From Albimonas marina (GTDB lineage: Bacteria > Pseudomonadota > Alphaproteobacteria > Rhodobacterales > Rhodobacteraceae), in assembly GCF_029223255.1 (NCBI RefSeq), contig NZ_JARHUC010000004.1:558001-622000 (forward strand): a DNA stretch of 64,000 nt, read 5' to 3'. This document shows positions 8,727 through 17,775 of this stretch, piece after piece. The position numbers and the translations under genes were made by a program. Every line of letters begins with the position of its first letter. The first letter of the stretch is position 1. Under the pieces are notes generated by a model, which did not search any database, was not told the DNA's origin, and saw only the letters and a list, made by a program, of their open reading frames with translations.

Positions 8727-10211
8727 CTAGAGCGCGCCCAGCCGCCGCGCGGCGGTCGCGAGCCGGGCCACGCCCTCGGCGATCCGATCCTCGGCGATCG
8801 AGGAGAAGGCCATCCGGAAATAGTTGCGCGGGCGCGGCTCGCCGCCGGGGCCCGGCTCGGCGAAGAGCACGTCGCCCGGCTCGATCAGCACGCCCTCGGC
8901 GCGGGCCTCGGCGGCGAGCGCCGCGGCGTCCATCCCCTCCGGGCCGCGCACCCAGAAGCAGGTGCCGCCGAACACCGCCCCCTGCGCCCAGCCGGGCAGG
9001 TGGGCGTCGAGGGCGGCGTGCATCGCCTCCCACCGGCCGGCGAAGTTGCGGTGCAGGCGGCCGATCAGGGCGTCATGCGCCCCCAGCGCCAGGAACAGCG
9101 CCACGGCGCGCTGGTTGTTGCCGGGCGGGTGGCGCAGCATCAGGCGGCGCAGGGCGCGCGCCTCGGCCACGAACGCCGCCGGGCCCACGATGAAGCCCAT
9201 GCGCAGGCCGGGCATCAGCGACTTCGACAGCGAGCCGACGTAGATCACCCGCCCCGCGCGATCCATCGACTTGAGCGCGGGCGTGGGCTGGCCGCGGTAG
9301 TTGAACTCGAACTCGTAGTCGTCCTCGACGATCAGCCCGTCATGGGCGTCGGCCCAGTCCAGCAGCGCGTGGCGGCGCGCCATGCTCATGGTCACCGAGG
9401 TCGGCGACTGGTGGGAGGGGGTGACGAAGGCGAGCGCCGCCTCCGCCGGCAGGCGCGCCACGTCCAGCCCCTCGGCGTCCACCGGGATCGGCAGAACCCG
9501 GTCGGTGCCCAGCCCCAGGATGTTGCGCGCGTCGGCGTAGCCGGGGTTCTCGATCGCGGCCGGCGTGTCGGGGCCGACCAGCAGCTGGGCGATCAGGAAC
9601 AGCGCGTTCTGCGCGCCCAGCGTCACCAGCACCTCCTCCGGCTTCGCGGTGATGCCGCGCCGGGGCAGCAGCCGCTGGCGGATCTGCTCCACCAGCATCG
9701 GGTCGTCCTCGGCGAAGCGGTCGTCGGACCAGGCGTCGAAGCTCTTGCGGGCCATCGACTGGCGCATGCAGTCGCGCCAGGCGGCCAGGGGGAAGAGGTC
9801 GGAATCGAGCTGCCCGTAGAGGAACGGGTAGGGGTATTTCCGCCAGTCCGCGGGCTTCACGATGTTGCGCTGGGCGGAGGGGGCGACGCGAAAGCGCGCG
9901 GCCCAGTCAGGGGCGCGGCCCTCGGGCTCCGGGGCGGGGGCCTGGGGGGCGGCGGCCTCGGGCGGGGTGTCGGAGACGTAGAAGCCCGAGCGTTCCCGCG
10001 CCGCCAGCCAGCCGTCGTCGGCCATCGCCTGGTAGGCCAGCATCACGGTGTTGCGCGACACGCCCAGCCGCTGCGCCATGGCGCGGGTCGAGGGCATGGC
10101 CGCGCCCGGCGGAAACTGCCCGGCGAGGATCGCCGAGACCAGCCGCTCCCGGATCTGGGCCTGGAGCGAGACGCCCTCGGCCCGCTCCACATGGATCAAC
10201 ATATCGCGCAT
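8727..10211 (-). CDS. tauR: MocR-family transcription regulator (GntR HTH plus aminotransferase domain), TauR-like
   Basis: A 494-residue protein with an N-terminal GntR winged helix (residues about 12-80) and a class I aminotransferase-like domain with the PLP-binding SLSKS lysine near residue 330. MocR proteins sense small amines through PLP and bind direct repeats. GGAGG lies 7 nt before the start. It is the last gene of an apparent operon with an amidohydrolase and a CobW GTPase. The tauR assignment is inferred: CTGGTCCTA direct repeats, close to the CTGGACYTAA repeats I recall for Rhodobacter capsulatus TauR, occur upstream of this operon and of the taurine:pyruvate aminotransferase gene. 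MocR identity is sure; TauR orthology is probable. Confidence 0.8.
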   Translation of the reverse strand: MRDMLIHVERAEGVSLQAQIRERLVSAILAGQFPPGAAMPSTRAMAQRLGVSRNTVMLAYQAMADDGWLAARERSGFYVSDTPPEAAAPQAPAPEPEGRAPDWAARFRVAPSAQRNIVKPADWRKYPYPFLYGQLDSDLFPLAAWRDCMRQSMARKSFDAWSDDRFAEDDPMLVEQIRQRLLPRRGITAKPEEVLVTLGAQNALFLIAQLLVGPDTPAAIENPGYADARNILGLGTDRVLPIPVDAEGLDVARLPAEAALAFVTPSHQSPTSVTMSMARRHALLDWADAHDGLIVEDDYEFEFNYRGQPTPALKSMDRAGRVIYVGSLSKSLMPGLRMGFIVGPAAFVAEARALRRLMLRHPPGNNQRAVALFLALGAHDALIGRLHRNFAGRWEAMHAALDAHLPGWAQGAVFGGTCFWVRGPEGMDAAALAAEARAEGVLIEPGDVLFAEPGPGGEPRPRNYFRMAFSSIAEDRIAEGVARLATAARRLGAL

Positions 10212-10312
10212 GCGACGACCTCCGCCGCGGGGATGCCGCGGCGCCGGGCGGGAGGCAAGCCGGACCCTGCGTCAGGGCCGCAAGGCGCCGCGCCGCCCGC
10301 CGGCGACGGAGG

Positions 10313-11311
10313 TCAGACTAGCAGAGCCCGCCAGCGCGCATCCAGCGCGGCCGCGTCGAAGCGGGCGGCGAAGCCGATGGCGACCGCGCGCGACAGGCCG
10401 TCGGCGGGCGCCTCGGCGGGGTGGAAGGAGGTCTGGGCGCCGGCGCGGTGGAACTCGACCCAGCCCCCGGGCGTGCGCGCGACGCCCTTCAGGCGGTAGA
10501 GGCCGAGGTCGAGGGCGGCGACCAGCGCCTCGGCCGCCGCACGGTCGAGGGCTTCCGGCCCGCTCCAGGACCAGCTGCGGTAGTGGGCGGCGTGGTCGTG
10601 CGCGGGGTCGTGGGAATGATCGTGGTCGTGGCCGCAGTCCGGACCGCAGACGTGGTCGGCGGGCGCCGGCGTCTCGCCCCGGTCCAGCAGCATCTCGACG
10701 GGCAGGGCGCCGAAGGCGGCCTCCAGGCGCGGCACGGCGGGGGCCATCTCCGCGAGCGTCGCGGCGACGCGGGCGGCGGCCTCGGGGCCCGCATGGTCGG
10801 CCTTGGAGATCACCACCAGCCCCGCCGCGCGCACCTGGCGCACCAGCGTGTCGGAGAGGAGGGGGTCGTCCAGTCCCGCCTCGAAGTTGGCCGCGTCCAC
10901 GAGGGTCGCGGTCAGGGCCAGGTCCATCTCCGGCTCGGCCATGGCGATCTGGGCGACCTTGGCGGGGTCGGCGACGCCCGAGGTCTCGATCACCAGGTGC
11001 TCGGCCCGCGGGCGCGCCTCGAGGATGCGGTCGATGGCGTCGAACAGGTCCCCGCCGATCGAGCAGCACATGCAGCCGTTCGCCAGCGAGAGCGTGTCGC
11101 CGTCGCGGTTCAGGATCAGGCTCTCGTCCAGCGGGATCTCGCCGAAGTCGTTGACCAGCACGGTGATGCGCCGGCCATGCGCCTCGGTCAGCAGGCGGTT
11201 GACCAGCGTGGTCTTGCCCGCGCCGAGGTAGCCGGAGATCACGGTGACGGGCAGGGGGGGGACGGGCAGGGGGGCGAGACCGCCCCCCTCGTTGCTCGCA
11301 TCTGCGCTCAT
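10313..11311 (-). CDS. CobW/COG0523 GTPase, putative metal chaperone
   Basis: A 332-residue protein with the G3E GTPase signatures: Walker A GYLGAGKTT (27-35), the CxCC metal motif at Cys80, Cys82 and Cys83, an ETSG switch region near 113 and an SKAD guanine-binding motif near 173. A Cys/His-rich loop with CGPDCGHDHDHSH-type composition (about 229-246) precedes the C-terminal CobW domain. COG0523 proteins deliver zinc or another metal to client enzymes. The stop/start overlap of 4 bp with the upstream amidohydrolase, a metal enzyme family, makes that enzyme the likely client. Confidence 0.9.
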   Translation of the reverse strand: MSADASNEGGGLAPLPVPPLPVTVISGYLGAGKTTLVNRLLTEAHGRRITVLVNDFGEIPLDESLILNRDGDTLSLANGCMCCSIGGDLFDAIDRILEARPRAEHLVIETSGVADPAKVAQIAMAEPEMDLALTATLVDAANFEAGLDDPLLSDTLVRQVRAAGLVVISKADHAGPEAAARVAATLAEMAPAVPRLEAAFGALPVEMLLDRGETPAPADHVCGPDCGHDHDHSHDPAHDHAAHYRSWSWSGPEALDRAAAEALVAALDLGLYRLKGVARTPGGWVEFHRAGAQTSFHPAEAPADGLSRAVAIGFAARFDAAALDARWRALLV

Positions 11312-12936
11312 GCCATGAACACCCGGCCGCCGGAGACGGTGCCCAGCACCTCGATGTCGCGCAGCTCGTAGGGGCCGACGGCCAGCGGATCGTCGGCGAG
11401 CACCGCGAAGTCCGCCTTCTTGCCCGTCTCGATCGAGCCGATCTCGTCGTCCATCTTCAGCGTCTGGGCCGGGCCCAGCGTGATGGCGTGCAGCGCCTCG
11501 GCCACCGTGATGCGCTGGTTGGCGCCCAGCACGCGGCCCTTCGGCGTGATGCGGTTCACCGCGCACCAGGCGACGGTCAGCGGCCCCATCGGCGTGACCG
11601 GCGTGTCGGAGTGGATCGCCAGCGTCACGCCATGGTCGAGGGCCGAGCGGCAGGCGTCCATGCGGCGGGCGCGGTCCGGGCCGATCGACATCTCATAATG
11701 CGCATCGCCGAAGTACCACATGTGGTTGGCGAAGAGGTTCGCGCACACGCCCATCGCGGCCATGCGCCGGAACTGGTCCTCGCCCGCCATCTGCACGTGC
11801 TGGAGGGTGTGGCGATGGTCGGGCCAGGGGCTCTTGCACAGCGCCGCCTCCAGCGCGTCGAGGGTGACCTCGGACGCCTCGTCGCCGTTGGTGTGGATGT
11901 GCATCTGCACCCGCGCCGCGTTCAGCGCCTCGATCACCTCGAACAGCTGCTTGGGCGGCACGTTCCAGATGCCGTTGGGCTGCCCGCCCAGGTGCCCCGG
12001 CCACTTCAGGCGCGCGGTGAAGCCCTGGATCGAGCCGTCGGTGACGATCTTCACCGAGCCCAGCCGCAGCATGTCGGTCGAGCGCTTGCCCAGCGCCTGG
12101 GCGCGGGCCACGAAATCGGCCGGCGACATCTCCCGGAACACCAGCGTGGGGACGATGCGCAGAGAGAAGTCGTCCGCGGCGGTGATGCGCAGCAGCCCGT
12201 CCACGTCCTCGTCCTCGAGCACGGCGGCGAGGTCGGTGGCCGTGGTCACCCCGCAGCGCATCGCCGACTTGGCGTAGGCGCGCACCGAGGGTTCACGGCG
12301 CGACAGCTCCCGGAAGTCGATCTTGCAGCGGCGCAGGATCGGGAACATCGCCGCCATCTCCTGCAGCTCGCCGTTGGGCTCGCCGTTCGCGAAGCGGGCC
12401 ACGCCCTCGACGTTGGTGTCGCGGGAATAGCCCGCCATCTCCAGCGCCTTGGAGTTCACGGTCAGCAGGTGGAAGTTGGAATGCACCACCGCCACGGGAC
12501 GGTCGGTCGAAACCTCGTCGAGGTGGCGTCGGTTCAGCCGCTCGGTCGGCAGGAAGATCGGGTCGAAGCCCCAGGCGACGATCGGCTCGCCCTCGGGGAT
12601 CTCGGCCGCGGCCTCCTTCAGGCGGGCGACGACCGCCTCGACCGAGGGCATGCCCTTGTGCAGGTTCCCGTCGGGGTCCACCCGGTCCTGGTCGCCGGCG
12701 TAGACGTAGCGCCACATCGCCCCGGTCATCATGTGCCCGTGCCCCTCGACGAAGCCGGGCAGCAGAACGGCGTCGCCGAATCGCTCGTCCAGCGTCCCCC
12801 CGCCCCAGGGCTCGGCGCAGTCGGGGCCGCCGACGGCGAGGATCCGTCCGTCGCGGACCGCGACATGGGTGGCCTCGGGCCGGTTCGGGTCCATCGTGAC
12901 GATCTTGCGGGCGCGGTAGACGACGGTGGCTGACAT
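11308..12936 (-). CDS. YtcJ-type amidohydrolase (amidohydrolase family 3)
   Basis: A 542-residue metal-dependent hydrolase. The N-terminal small beta domain is followed by the HxH metal motif (Gly-His-Gly-His, about residue 65), the TIM barrel with an IHTNGD motif near 345 and an IHSDTPVTPMGP motif near 460, and the C-terminal AxKKADFAVLADDPL signature. No signal peptide, so cytoplasmic. First gene of a leftward operon with the CobW GTPase and MocR regulator, and divergent from an oligopeptide-type importer. These enzymes cleave amide or carbamate-like bonds; the substrate here is unknown. Context suggests an imported amide, possibly a taurine conjugate. Confidence 0.88.
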   Translation of the reverse strand: MSATVVYRARKIVTMDPNRPEATHVAVRDGRILAVGGPDCAEPWGGGTLDERFGDAVLLPGFVEGHGHMMTGAMWRYVYAGDQDRVDPDGNLHKGMPSVEAVVARLKEAAAEIPEGEPIVAWGFDPIFLPTERLNRRHLDEVSTDRPVAVVHSNFHLLTVNSKALEMAGYSRDTNVEGVARFANGEPNGELQEMAAMFPILRRCKIDFRELSRREPSVRAYAKSAMRCGVTTATDLAAVLEDEDVDGLLRITAADDFSLRIVPTLVFREMSPADFVARAQALGKRSTDMLRLGSVKIVTDGSIQGFTARLKWPGHLGGQPNGIWNVPPKQLFEVIEALNAARVQMHIHTNGDEASEVTLDALEAALCKSPWPDHRHTLQHVQMAGEDQFRRMAAMGVCANLFANHMWYFGDAHYEMSIGPDRARRMDACRSALDHGVTLAIHSDTPVTPMGPLTVAWCAVNRITPKGRVLGANQRITVAEALHAITLGPAQTLKMDDEIGSIETGKKADFAVLADDPLAVGPYELRDIEVLGTVSGGRVFMA

Positions 12937-13040
12937 GGTTTCCGGGGGCTCCTCAGGGGGACGCGAGGGATAGGGCTTCCGCGCGCGAGGCAGGGCGCGC
13001 GGCGTCGGGGATCACCCTCGCCGGGGGCCGGCCGGGGCCT

Positions 13041-13071
13041 TAGGACCAGATGCGGAGAACCGTTGTGCCAG
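13041..13071 (-). promoter_or_regulatory. TauR/MocR-type direct repeat upstream of the amidohydrolase operon
   Basis: On the minus strand this reads CTGGCACAA, 13 nt, CTGGTCCTA, so the two half-sites start 22 bp apart. The second half-site is identical over 9 bases to both half-sites found upstream of the aminotransferase gene at 18810-18840, with the same spacing. It lies about 105 bp upstream of the amidohydrolase start and about 90 bp upstream of the divergent transporter gene, so it may serve either or both. Confidence 0.65.
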
Positions 13072-13123
13072 TCCCGTGTGCAGGCGCATTGGGGTTTGCG
13101 TTTCGACCGGCGAGGCGTCTGAC

Positions 13124-13145
13124 TTCGGTTTAGGCATTAACCGAA
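13124..13145. promoter_or_regulatory. Inverted repeat just upstream of the transporter gene
   Basis: TTCGGTT and AACCGAA form a perfect 7-bp inverted repeat with an 8-nt centre, 14 bp before the binding-protein start and directly beside its GAGG ribosome site. It could be an operator or a 5-prime leader hairpin affecting translation. Confidence 0.4.
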
Positions 13146-13158
13146 CCGAGGCCAGAAC

Positions 13159-14745
13159 ATGAGCATCACGCGCCGGACCCTGTTCGCATCTGCGGCGGCC
13201 CTCGCCCTCGCGACCCGTCTGACGCCGGCCTTCGCGGCCGAGCCCACGCCCGGCGGCGATCTGGTGATCGTCGCGACCCAGGTGCCCCGCCACCTGAACC
13301 CCGCCGTCCAGTCCGGCACCGCGACGGCCGTGCCCGGCACGCAGATCTTCGCCTCGCCCCTGCGCTTCGACGGCGAATGGAAGCCCCATCCCTACCTCGC
13401 CGAGGCCTGGGCGTGGTCGGAGGACAAGCTCTCCCTGACGCTCACCCTGGTCGAGGGCGCGACCTTCCACGACGGCGAGCCGATCACCTCGGAGGACGTC
13501 GCCTTCTCGATCGAGACGATCAAGGCGAACCACCCGTTCAAGACCATGTTCGCCCCGGTCGAGACGGTCGAGACCCCCGACGCGCGCACCGCGGTCATCA
13601 AGCTCAGCCAGCCCCACCCGGCGCTGCTGCTGGCGCTGTCGGGCGCGCTGTGCCCGATCATCCCCAAGCACGTCTACGGCGACGGGCAGGACGTGGCCTC
13701 GCATCCGCGCAACGCCGATCCCGTCGGCTCCGGCCCCTACAAGCTGGAGAGCTTCGAGGCCGGCAAGCAGATCGTGATGGTGAAGAACGAGGACTTCTTC
13801 ATCCCCGGCCGCCCCTACCTCGACCGCATCATCATCCGCATCGTGCGCGATGAATCGGCCGCGCTCCTGTCGATGGAGACGGGCGAGGGCGACATGATGC
13901 CGTTCCTGTCCACCTCCCAGGGGATCGGGCGGATGACCAAGGCCGACGGGATCGAGGTGATCTCCGAGGGCTACGCCGCGGTGGGGCCGATCAACTGGCT
14001 CGCCTTCAACACCCGCGTCGAGCCGCTGTCGAAGAAGGAGGTCCGGCAGGCCATCGGCTACGCCATCGACCGCAACTTCATCACCAAGGCGCTGATGCGC
14101 GGCGTGGCCAAGCCCAACAAGAGCCCGATCATCGAGAGCTCGCCCTTCTTCAACCCGGACATGCCCGCCTACGACTTCGACCTCGACAAGGCGAAGGCGA
14201 TGCTGGACGCGGCCGGCTACCCGATGAACGGCGACAGCCGCTTCGCGCTGACCGTGGACTACATCCCCGGCAACGACGAGCAGCAGCGCAACGTGGCCGA
14301 GTACCTGCGCTCGGCGCTCGGCAAGGTGGGCATCGCGATCGAGGTCCGCGCCTCGCCCGACTTCCCCACCTGGGCCAAGCGCATGGCGGCTGGCGACTTC
14401 CAGATGTCGATGGACACGGTGTTCAACTGGGGCGACCCGGTGATCGGCGTGCACCGCACGTACCTGTCGACCAACATCCGCCCCGTGGTGTGGTCGAACA
14501 CGCAGGGCTACGCCAACCCGAAGGTGGACGAGCTGCTGAACGCCGCCGCCGTGGCCACCGACGAGGCCGAGCGCAAGAAGCTCTACGACGAGTTCCAGAT
14601 GATCGTGGGCGACGAGCTGCCGGTCTACTGGATCAACGCCTCGCCCTACCACACCGCGGCCGATGCGCGGCTGGGCAACGTGCCCGCCTCGATCTGGGGC
14701 CCGATGCAGTCGATGGACGACGTCTACTGGGCCGAGCCCCGCTGA
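13159..14745 (+). CDS. ABC transporter substrate-binding protein, family 5 (peptide/opine/nickel type)
   Basis: A 528-residue periplasmic binding protein. A twin-arginine-like signal (Arg-Arg-Thr-Leu-Phe followed by a hydrophobic core, cleavage near residue 27) leads into an SBP_bac_5 domain with the AEPTPGGDLVI opening, the AEAWAWSEDKLSLTLTL and FHDGEPITSEDVAFSIE motifs and the late IVGDELPVYWINASPYH region. Family 5 receptors bind di/oligopeptides, nickel chelates, opines and other solutes; the ligand cannot be read from sequence. First gene of a five-gene importer operon, divergent from the amidohydrolase-cobW-mocR operon. Confidence 0.93.
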   Translation: MSITRRTLFASAAALALATRLTPAFAAEPTPGGDLVIVATQVPRHLNPAVQSGTATAVPGTQIFASPLRFDGEWKPHPYLAEAWAWSEDKLSLTLTLVEGATFHDGEPITSEDVAFSIETIKANHPFKTMFAPVETVETPDARTAVIKLSQPHPALLLALSGALCPIIPKHVYGDGQDVASHPRNADPVGSGPYKLESFEAGKQIVMVKNEDFFIPGRPYLDRIIIRIVRDESAALLSMETGEGDMMPFLSTSQGIGRMTKADGIEVISEGYAAVGPINWLAFNTRVEPLSKKEVRQAIGYAIDRNFITKALMRGVAKPNKSPIIESSPFFNPDMPAYDFDLDKAKAMLDAAGYPMNGDSRFALTVDYIPGNDEQQRNVAEYLRSALGKVGIAIEVRASPDFPTWAKRMAAGDFQMSMDTVFNWGDPVIGVHRTYLSTNIRPVVWSNTQGYANPKVDELLNAAAVATDEAERKKLYDEFQMIVGDELPVYWINASPYHTAADARLGNVPASIWGPMQSMDDVYWAEPR

Positions 14746-14761
14746 CCCCCGCCTGACCCCT

Positions 14762-14819
14762 GCGCGCCGCCCGGCCGACCGGGCGGCGCGCCCCCGCGAC
14801 CCGGCCCGGCGGCCGGGTC
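14762..14819 (+). terminator. Two tandem hairpins between binding protein and permease genes
   Basis: Hairpin 1: 13-bp perfect stem 14762-14774 with 14779-14791, loop CCGA. Hairpin 2: 9-bp perfect stem 14798-14806 with 14811-14819. No T tract follows. Such intercistronic stems usually stabilise the upstream receptor mRNA and reduce read-through, giving more receptor than permease. Confidence 0.7.
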
Positions 14820-14846
14820 CGCCCGACTTCCGCGGAGGACCCCCCG

Positions 14847-15833
14847 ATGGGCGCATCCGGCTACATCCTCAGGCGTCTCGGCTACGGCATCGTTCTGCTG
14901 CTGGGCGTGGTCGTGCTGAACTTCCTGCTGATCCACGCCGCCCCCGGCGACCCGGCCGAGGTGATCGCCGGCGAGATGGGCGGGGCGACCGAGGAGATGA
15001 TGGCGAAGATCCGGGCCGACTACGGCCTCGACCAGCCGCTGATCGTGCAGCTGGGCATCTACCTGGGCGGCGTCGCGACCGGGAACCTGGGCGAGAGCTA
15101 CTTCTTCAACCAGCCGGTGATCGAGCTGATCGGCGCGCGCATCGTGCCCACCATCCTGCTGGTGGTGGCGGCCCAGCTGATCGCCATCATCCTGGGCGTG
15201 GGCATGGGCGTGCTGGCCGCCCGCCGGCCCCAGGGCGCCTGGTCGGCCTTCGTCTCGGTCTTCTCGACCATCGGCTACGCCGCGCCGGTGTTCTGGACGG
15301 GGCTGATGCTGATCATCCTCTTCGCCTCGATGCTGCCCCTGTTCCCGGTCGAGGGGATGGAGAGCGCGCGCTTCCGCGGCGGCGACATCGCCTATGCGAT
15401 CGACGTCCTCCACCACCTGTTCCTGCCGGCGCTGACGCTGGGGATCATCTTCCTCGCGCAATACGCGCGCCTGTCGCGCGCCTCGATGATCGACGTGCTG
15501 GGGGCGGACTACGTGCGCACCGCGCGCGCCAAGGGGCTGAGCGAGCGCAAGGTGACCTTCAAGCATGCGCTGCGCAACGCGGTGCTGCCGATCCTGACGG
15601 TCGCCGGCATCCAGTTCGGCAACCTCATCTCCGGCGCGCTGCTGGTCGAGACGGTGTTCAACTGGCCCGGCATGGGCCGCCTCGCCTTCGACAGCGTGCT
15701 GCGCCGCGACTACCCGACCCTGCTGGGCGTGCTGTTCTTCGCGGCCCTGATGGTCGTGGTCGCGAACCTGCTGACCGACCTCAGCTATCGCCTCGCCGAT
15801 CCCCGCATCCGAACCGGAGGCGCCCGCAAGTGA
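14847..15833 (+). CDS. ABC transporter permease, DppB/OppB type
   Basis: A 328-residue inner-membrane protein with six predicted helices, the N-terminal ILRRLGYGIVLLLGV first helix typical of DppB, and the EAA loop ADYVRTARAKGLSERKV near residue 215-230 that contacts the ATPases. GGAGGACC lies just before the ATG. It overlaps the next permease start by 4 bp. Together with its partner it forms the channel of the family 5 importer. Confidence 0.94.
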   Translation: MGASGYILRRLGYGIVLLLGVVVLNFLLIHAAPGDPAEVIAGEMGGATEEMMAKIRADYGLDQPLIVQLGIYLGGVATGNLGESYFFNQPVIELIGARIVPTILLVVAAQLIAIILGVGMGVLAARRPQGAWSAFVSVFSTIGYAAPVFWTGLMLIILFASMLPLFPVEGMESARFRGGDIAYAIDVLHHLFLPALTLGIIFLAQYARLSRASMIDVLGADYVRTARAKGLSERKVTFKHALRNAVLPILTVAGIQFGNLISGALLVETVFNWPGMGRLAFDSVLRRDYPTLLGVLFFAALMVVVANLLTDLSYRLADPRIRTGGARK

Positions 15834-16762
15834 CCGACGTGGCCACGAACCCGCCCCCCGCCTCCGCCGCGGCCCCCGCGCCCGCCCGCGCCGCGGCCGG
15901 GCCCGCGCTCGACGCGGTCAGCCCCCTGCGCGAGAGCTGGCGGATATTCCTCCAGAACCGCCCCGCGCTGGTGGGGACCGCGATCCTGGGCCTGATCCTG
16001 CTGGGCCTGCTCTACGGCACGTTCTTCGTGACCGCCGATCCCTACGAGATCGTCTGGGCCCCGATGACCGCCCCGTTCGAGGCGCCGGAATACGCCCTGC
16101 TGGGCACCGACTACCTGGGCCGCGACATCCTCGCGGGGCTGCTGACCGGGGGCTGGCCGACGCTGGCGGTCGGCGCCTCCTCGGCGCTGCTGACGGTGTT
16201 CATCGGCATCCTGGTCGGGGCGCTGTCGGGCTATTTCGGCGGCTGGGTGGACGACCTGCTGATGCGGGTGACCGAGTTCTTCCAGGTGCTGCCGGCGCTG
16301 CTGTTCGCGATGGTGCTGGTGACGCTGTTCTCGCCCTCGCTGGTGACGATCTCCATCGCCATCGGGGTGGTCAGCTGGCCGCAGACCGCGCGCCTGACCC
16401 GGGCCGAGTTCCTCAGGATCCGGGAGCTGGAATACGTCGCCGCCGCCCGCTCGATCGGGGCGAGGAATGGGCGGATCATGTTCCGCGTGGTGCTGCCCAA
16501 CGCGCTGCCGCCGCTGATCGTCTCGGCGACCCTGACGGTGGGCGTGGCGATCCTGTTCGAGGCGGGCCTGTCCTTCCTGGGCCTGGGCGACCCCAACACC
16601 ATGTCCTGGGGCCTGATGATCGGCCAGAACCGCGGCTATCTGCTCGAGGCCTGGTGGCCCGTGACGATCCCCGGCCTCGCGATCTTCCTGACCGTCTTCG
16701 CGATCTCGCTGATCGGGGACGGCCTGAACGACGCCTTCAACCCGAAGCTCCGGTCGAGGTGA
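15830..16762 (+). CDS. ABC transporter permease, DppC/OppC type
   Basis: A 310-residue permease starting at a GTG that overlaps the previous stop, with GGAGG 9 nt upstream. A Pro/Ala-rich cytoplasmic N-terminus precedes the first membrane helix, the conserved GTDYLGRDILAGLLTG motif (about residues 90-105) and the EAA loop ELEYVAAARSIGARNGRI (about 200-217). These are hallmarks of DppC/OppC. It is followed 5 bp later by the first ATPase gene. Confidence 0.94.
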   Translation: MTDVATNPPPASAAAPAPARAAAGPALDAVSPLRESWRIFLQNRPALVGTAILGLILLGLLYGTFFVTADPYEIVWAPMTAPFEAPEYALLGTDYLGRDILAGLLTGGWPTLAVGASSALLTVFIGILVGALSGYFGGWVDDLLMRVTEFFQVLPALLFAMVLVTLFSPSLVTISIAIGVVSWPQTARLTRAEFLRIRELEYVAAARSIGARNGRIMFRVVLPNALPPLIVSATLTVGVAILFEAGLSFLGLGDPNTMSWGLMIGQNRGYLLEAWWPVTIPGLAIFLTVFAISLIGDGLNDAFNPKLRSR

Positions 16763-16767
16763 GCGCC

Positions 16768-17775
16768 ATGACGGATCCCCTCCTCAGCGTCCGCGACCTG
16801 AAGGTCGAGTTCGACACCCGCCACGGGCGCGTGACCGCGCTGGCCGGCATCTCGCTCGACGTGATGCCTGGCGAAACGCTCGGCATCGTGGGCGAGAGCG
16901 GCTGCGGCAAGTCCATCACCGCGCTGGCGATGATGGGCCTGATCCCCAACCCTCCCGGTCACCTGACCGGCGGCGAGATCCGCTTCGAGGGCGAGGACAT
17001 CACCCGCGCCAGCCCCAAGCGCATGCGCCAGCTGCGCGGCCGCGACATCTCGATGATCTTCCAGGAGCCGATGACCTCGCTGAACCCGGTCTTCACCGCC
17101 GGGGACCAGATCGCCGAGGCGATCATGCTCCACCAGGACGTCTCGAAGAAGGAGGCCTGGGAGGAGGCGGTCGAGCTCCTGCGCATCGTCGGCATCCCCG
17201 AGCCGCGCCGCCGCGCCGCCTCCTACCCCCACGAGATGTCCGGCGGCATGCGCCAGCGGGTGATGATCGCCATGGCGATCTCCTGCCGCCCGAAGGTGCT
17301 GATCGCCGACGAGCCGACCACCGCCCTCGACGTCACCGTGCAGGCCCAGATCTTCGACCTGATGCGCGACATCCAGGAGAAGTTCGGCGTCGCCATCGTG
17401 ATGATCACCCACGACATGGGCGCCATCGCCGAGATGGCCGACCGCGTGGCCGTGATGTACGCGGGCCGGGTGATCGAGCAGGGGCGGGCCGACGACATCC
17501 TCGACGATCCGCAGCACCCCTACACCCGCGGCCTGATCGGCTGCATCCCGGCGCTGGGCCGGGCCGCGGCCTCGGCCGAGCGTCTGCCGCCGCTGGCCGA
17601 GATCCCGGGCGTGGTGCCGCCGCTGCACCTGCTGGGCGAGGGCTGCGCCTTCGCCGACCGCTGCGCCCTGGTCCACGACCGCTGCCGCGCCCAGCGCCCG
17701 GCGCTGGAGGCGCACGGCATGTCCCACGGCCACGCGGTCGCCTGCCACGCCGCCGAGAAGGAGATCGCCGCATGA
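16768..17775 (+). CDS. ABC transporter ATP-binding protein, DppD/OppD type
   Basis: A 335-residue ATPase with Walker A GESGCGKS (about 38-45), Q loop [10 protein letters not shown], signature MSGGMRQRV, Walker [13 protein letters not shown] and the C-terminal oligopeptide-type extension (HPYTRGLI, and cysteines in [20 protein letters not shown] that can bind an iron-sulfur cluster in some homologues). Overlaps the next ATPase by 4 bp (ATGA). Confidence 0.95.
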   Translation: MTDPLLSVRDLKVEFDTRHGRVTALAGISLDVMPGETLGIVGESGCGKSITALAMMGLIPNPPGHLTGGEIRFEGEDITRASPKRMRQLRGRDISMIFQEPMTSLNPVFTAGDQIAEAIMLHQDVSKKEAWEEAVELLRIVGIPEPRRRAASYPHEMSGGMRQRVMIAMAISCRPKVLIADEPTTALDVTVQAQIFDLMRDIQEKFGVAIVMITHDMGAIAEMADRVAVMYAGRVIEQGRADDILDDPQHPYTRGLIGCIPALGRAAASAERLPPLAEIPGVVPPLHLLGEGCAFADRCALVHDRCRAQRPALEAHGMSHGHAVACHAAEKEIAA

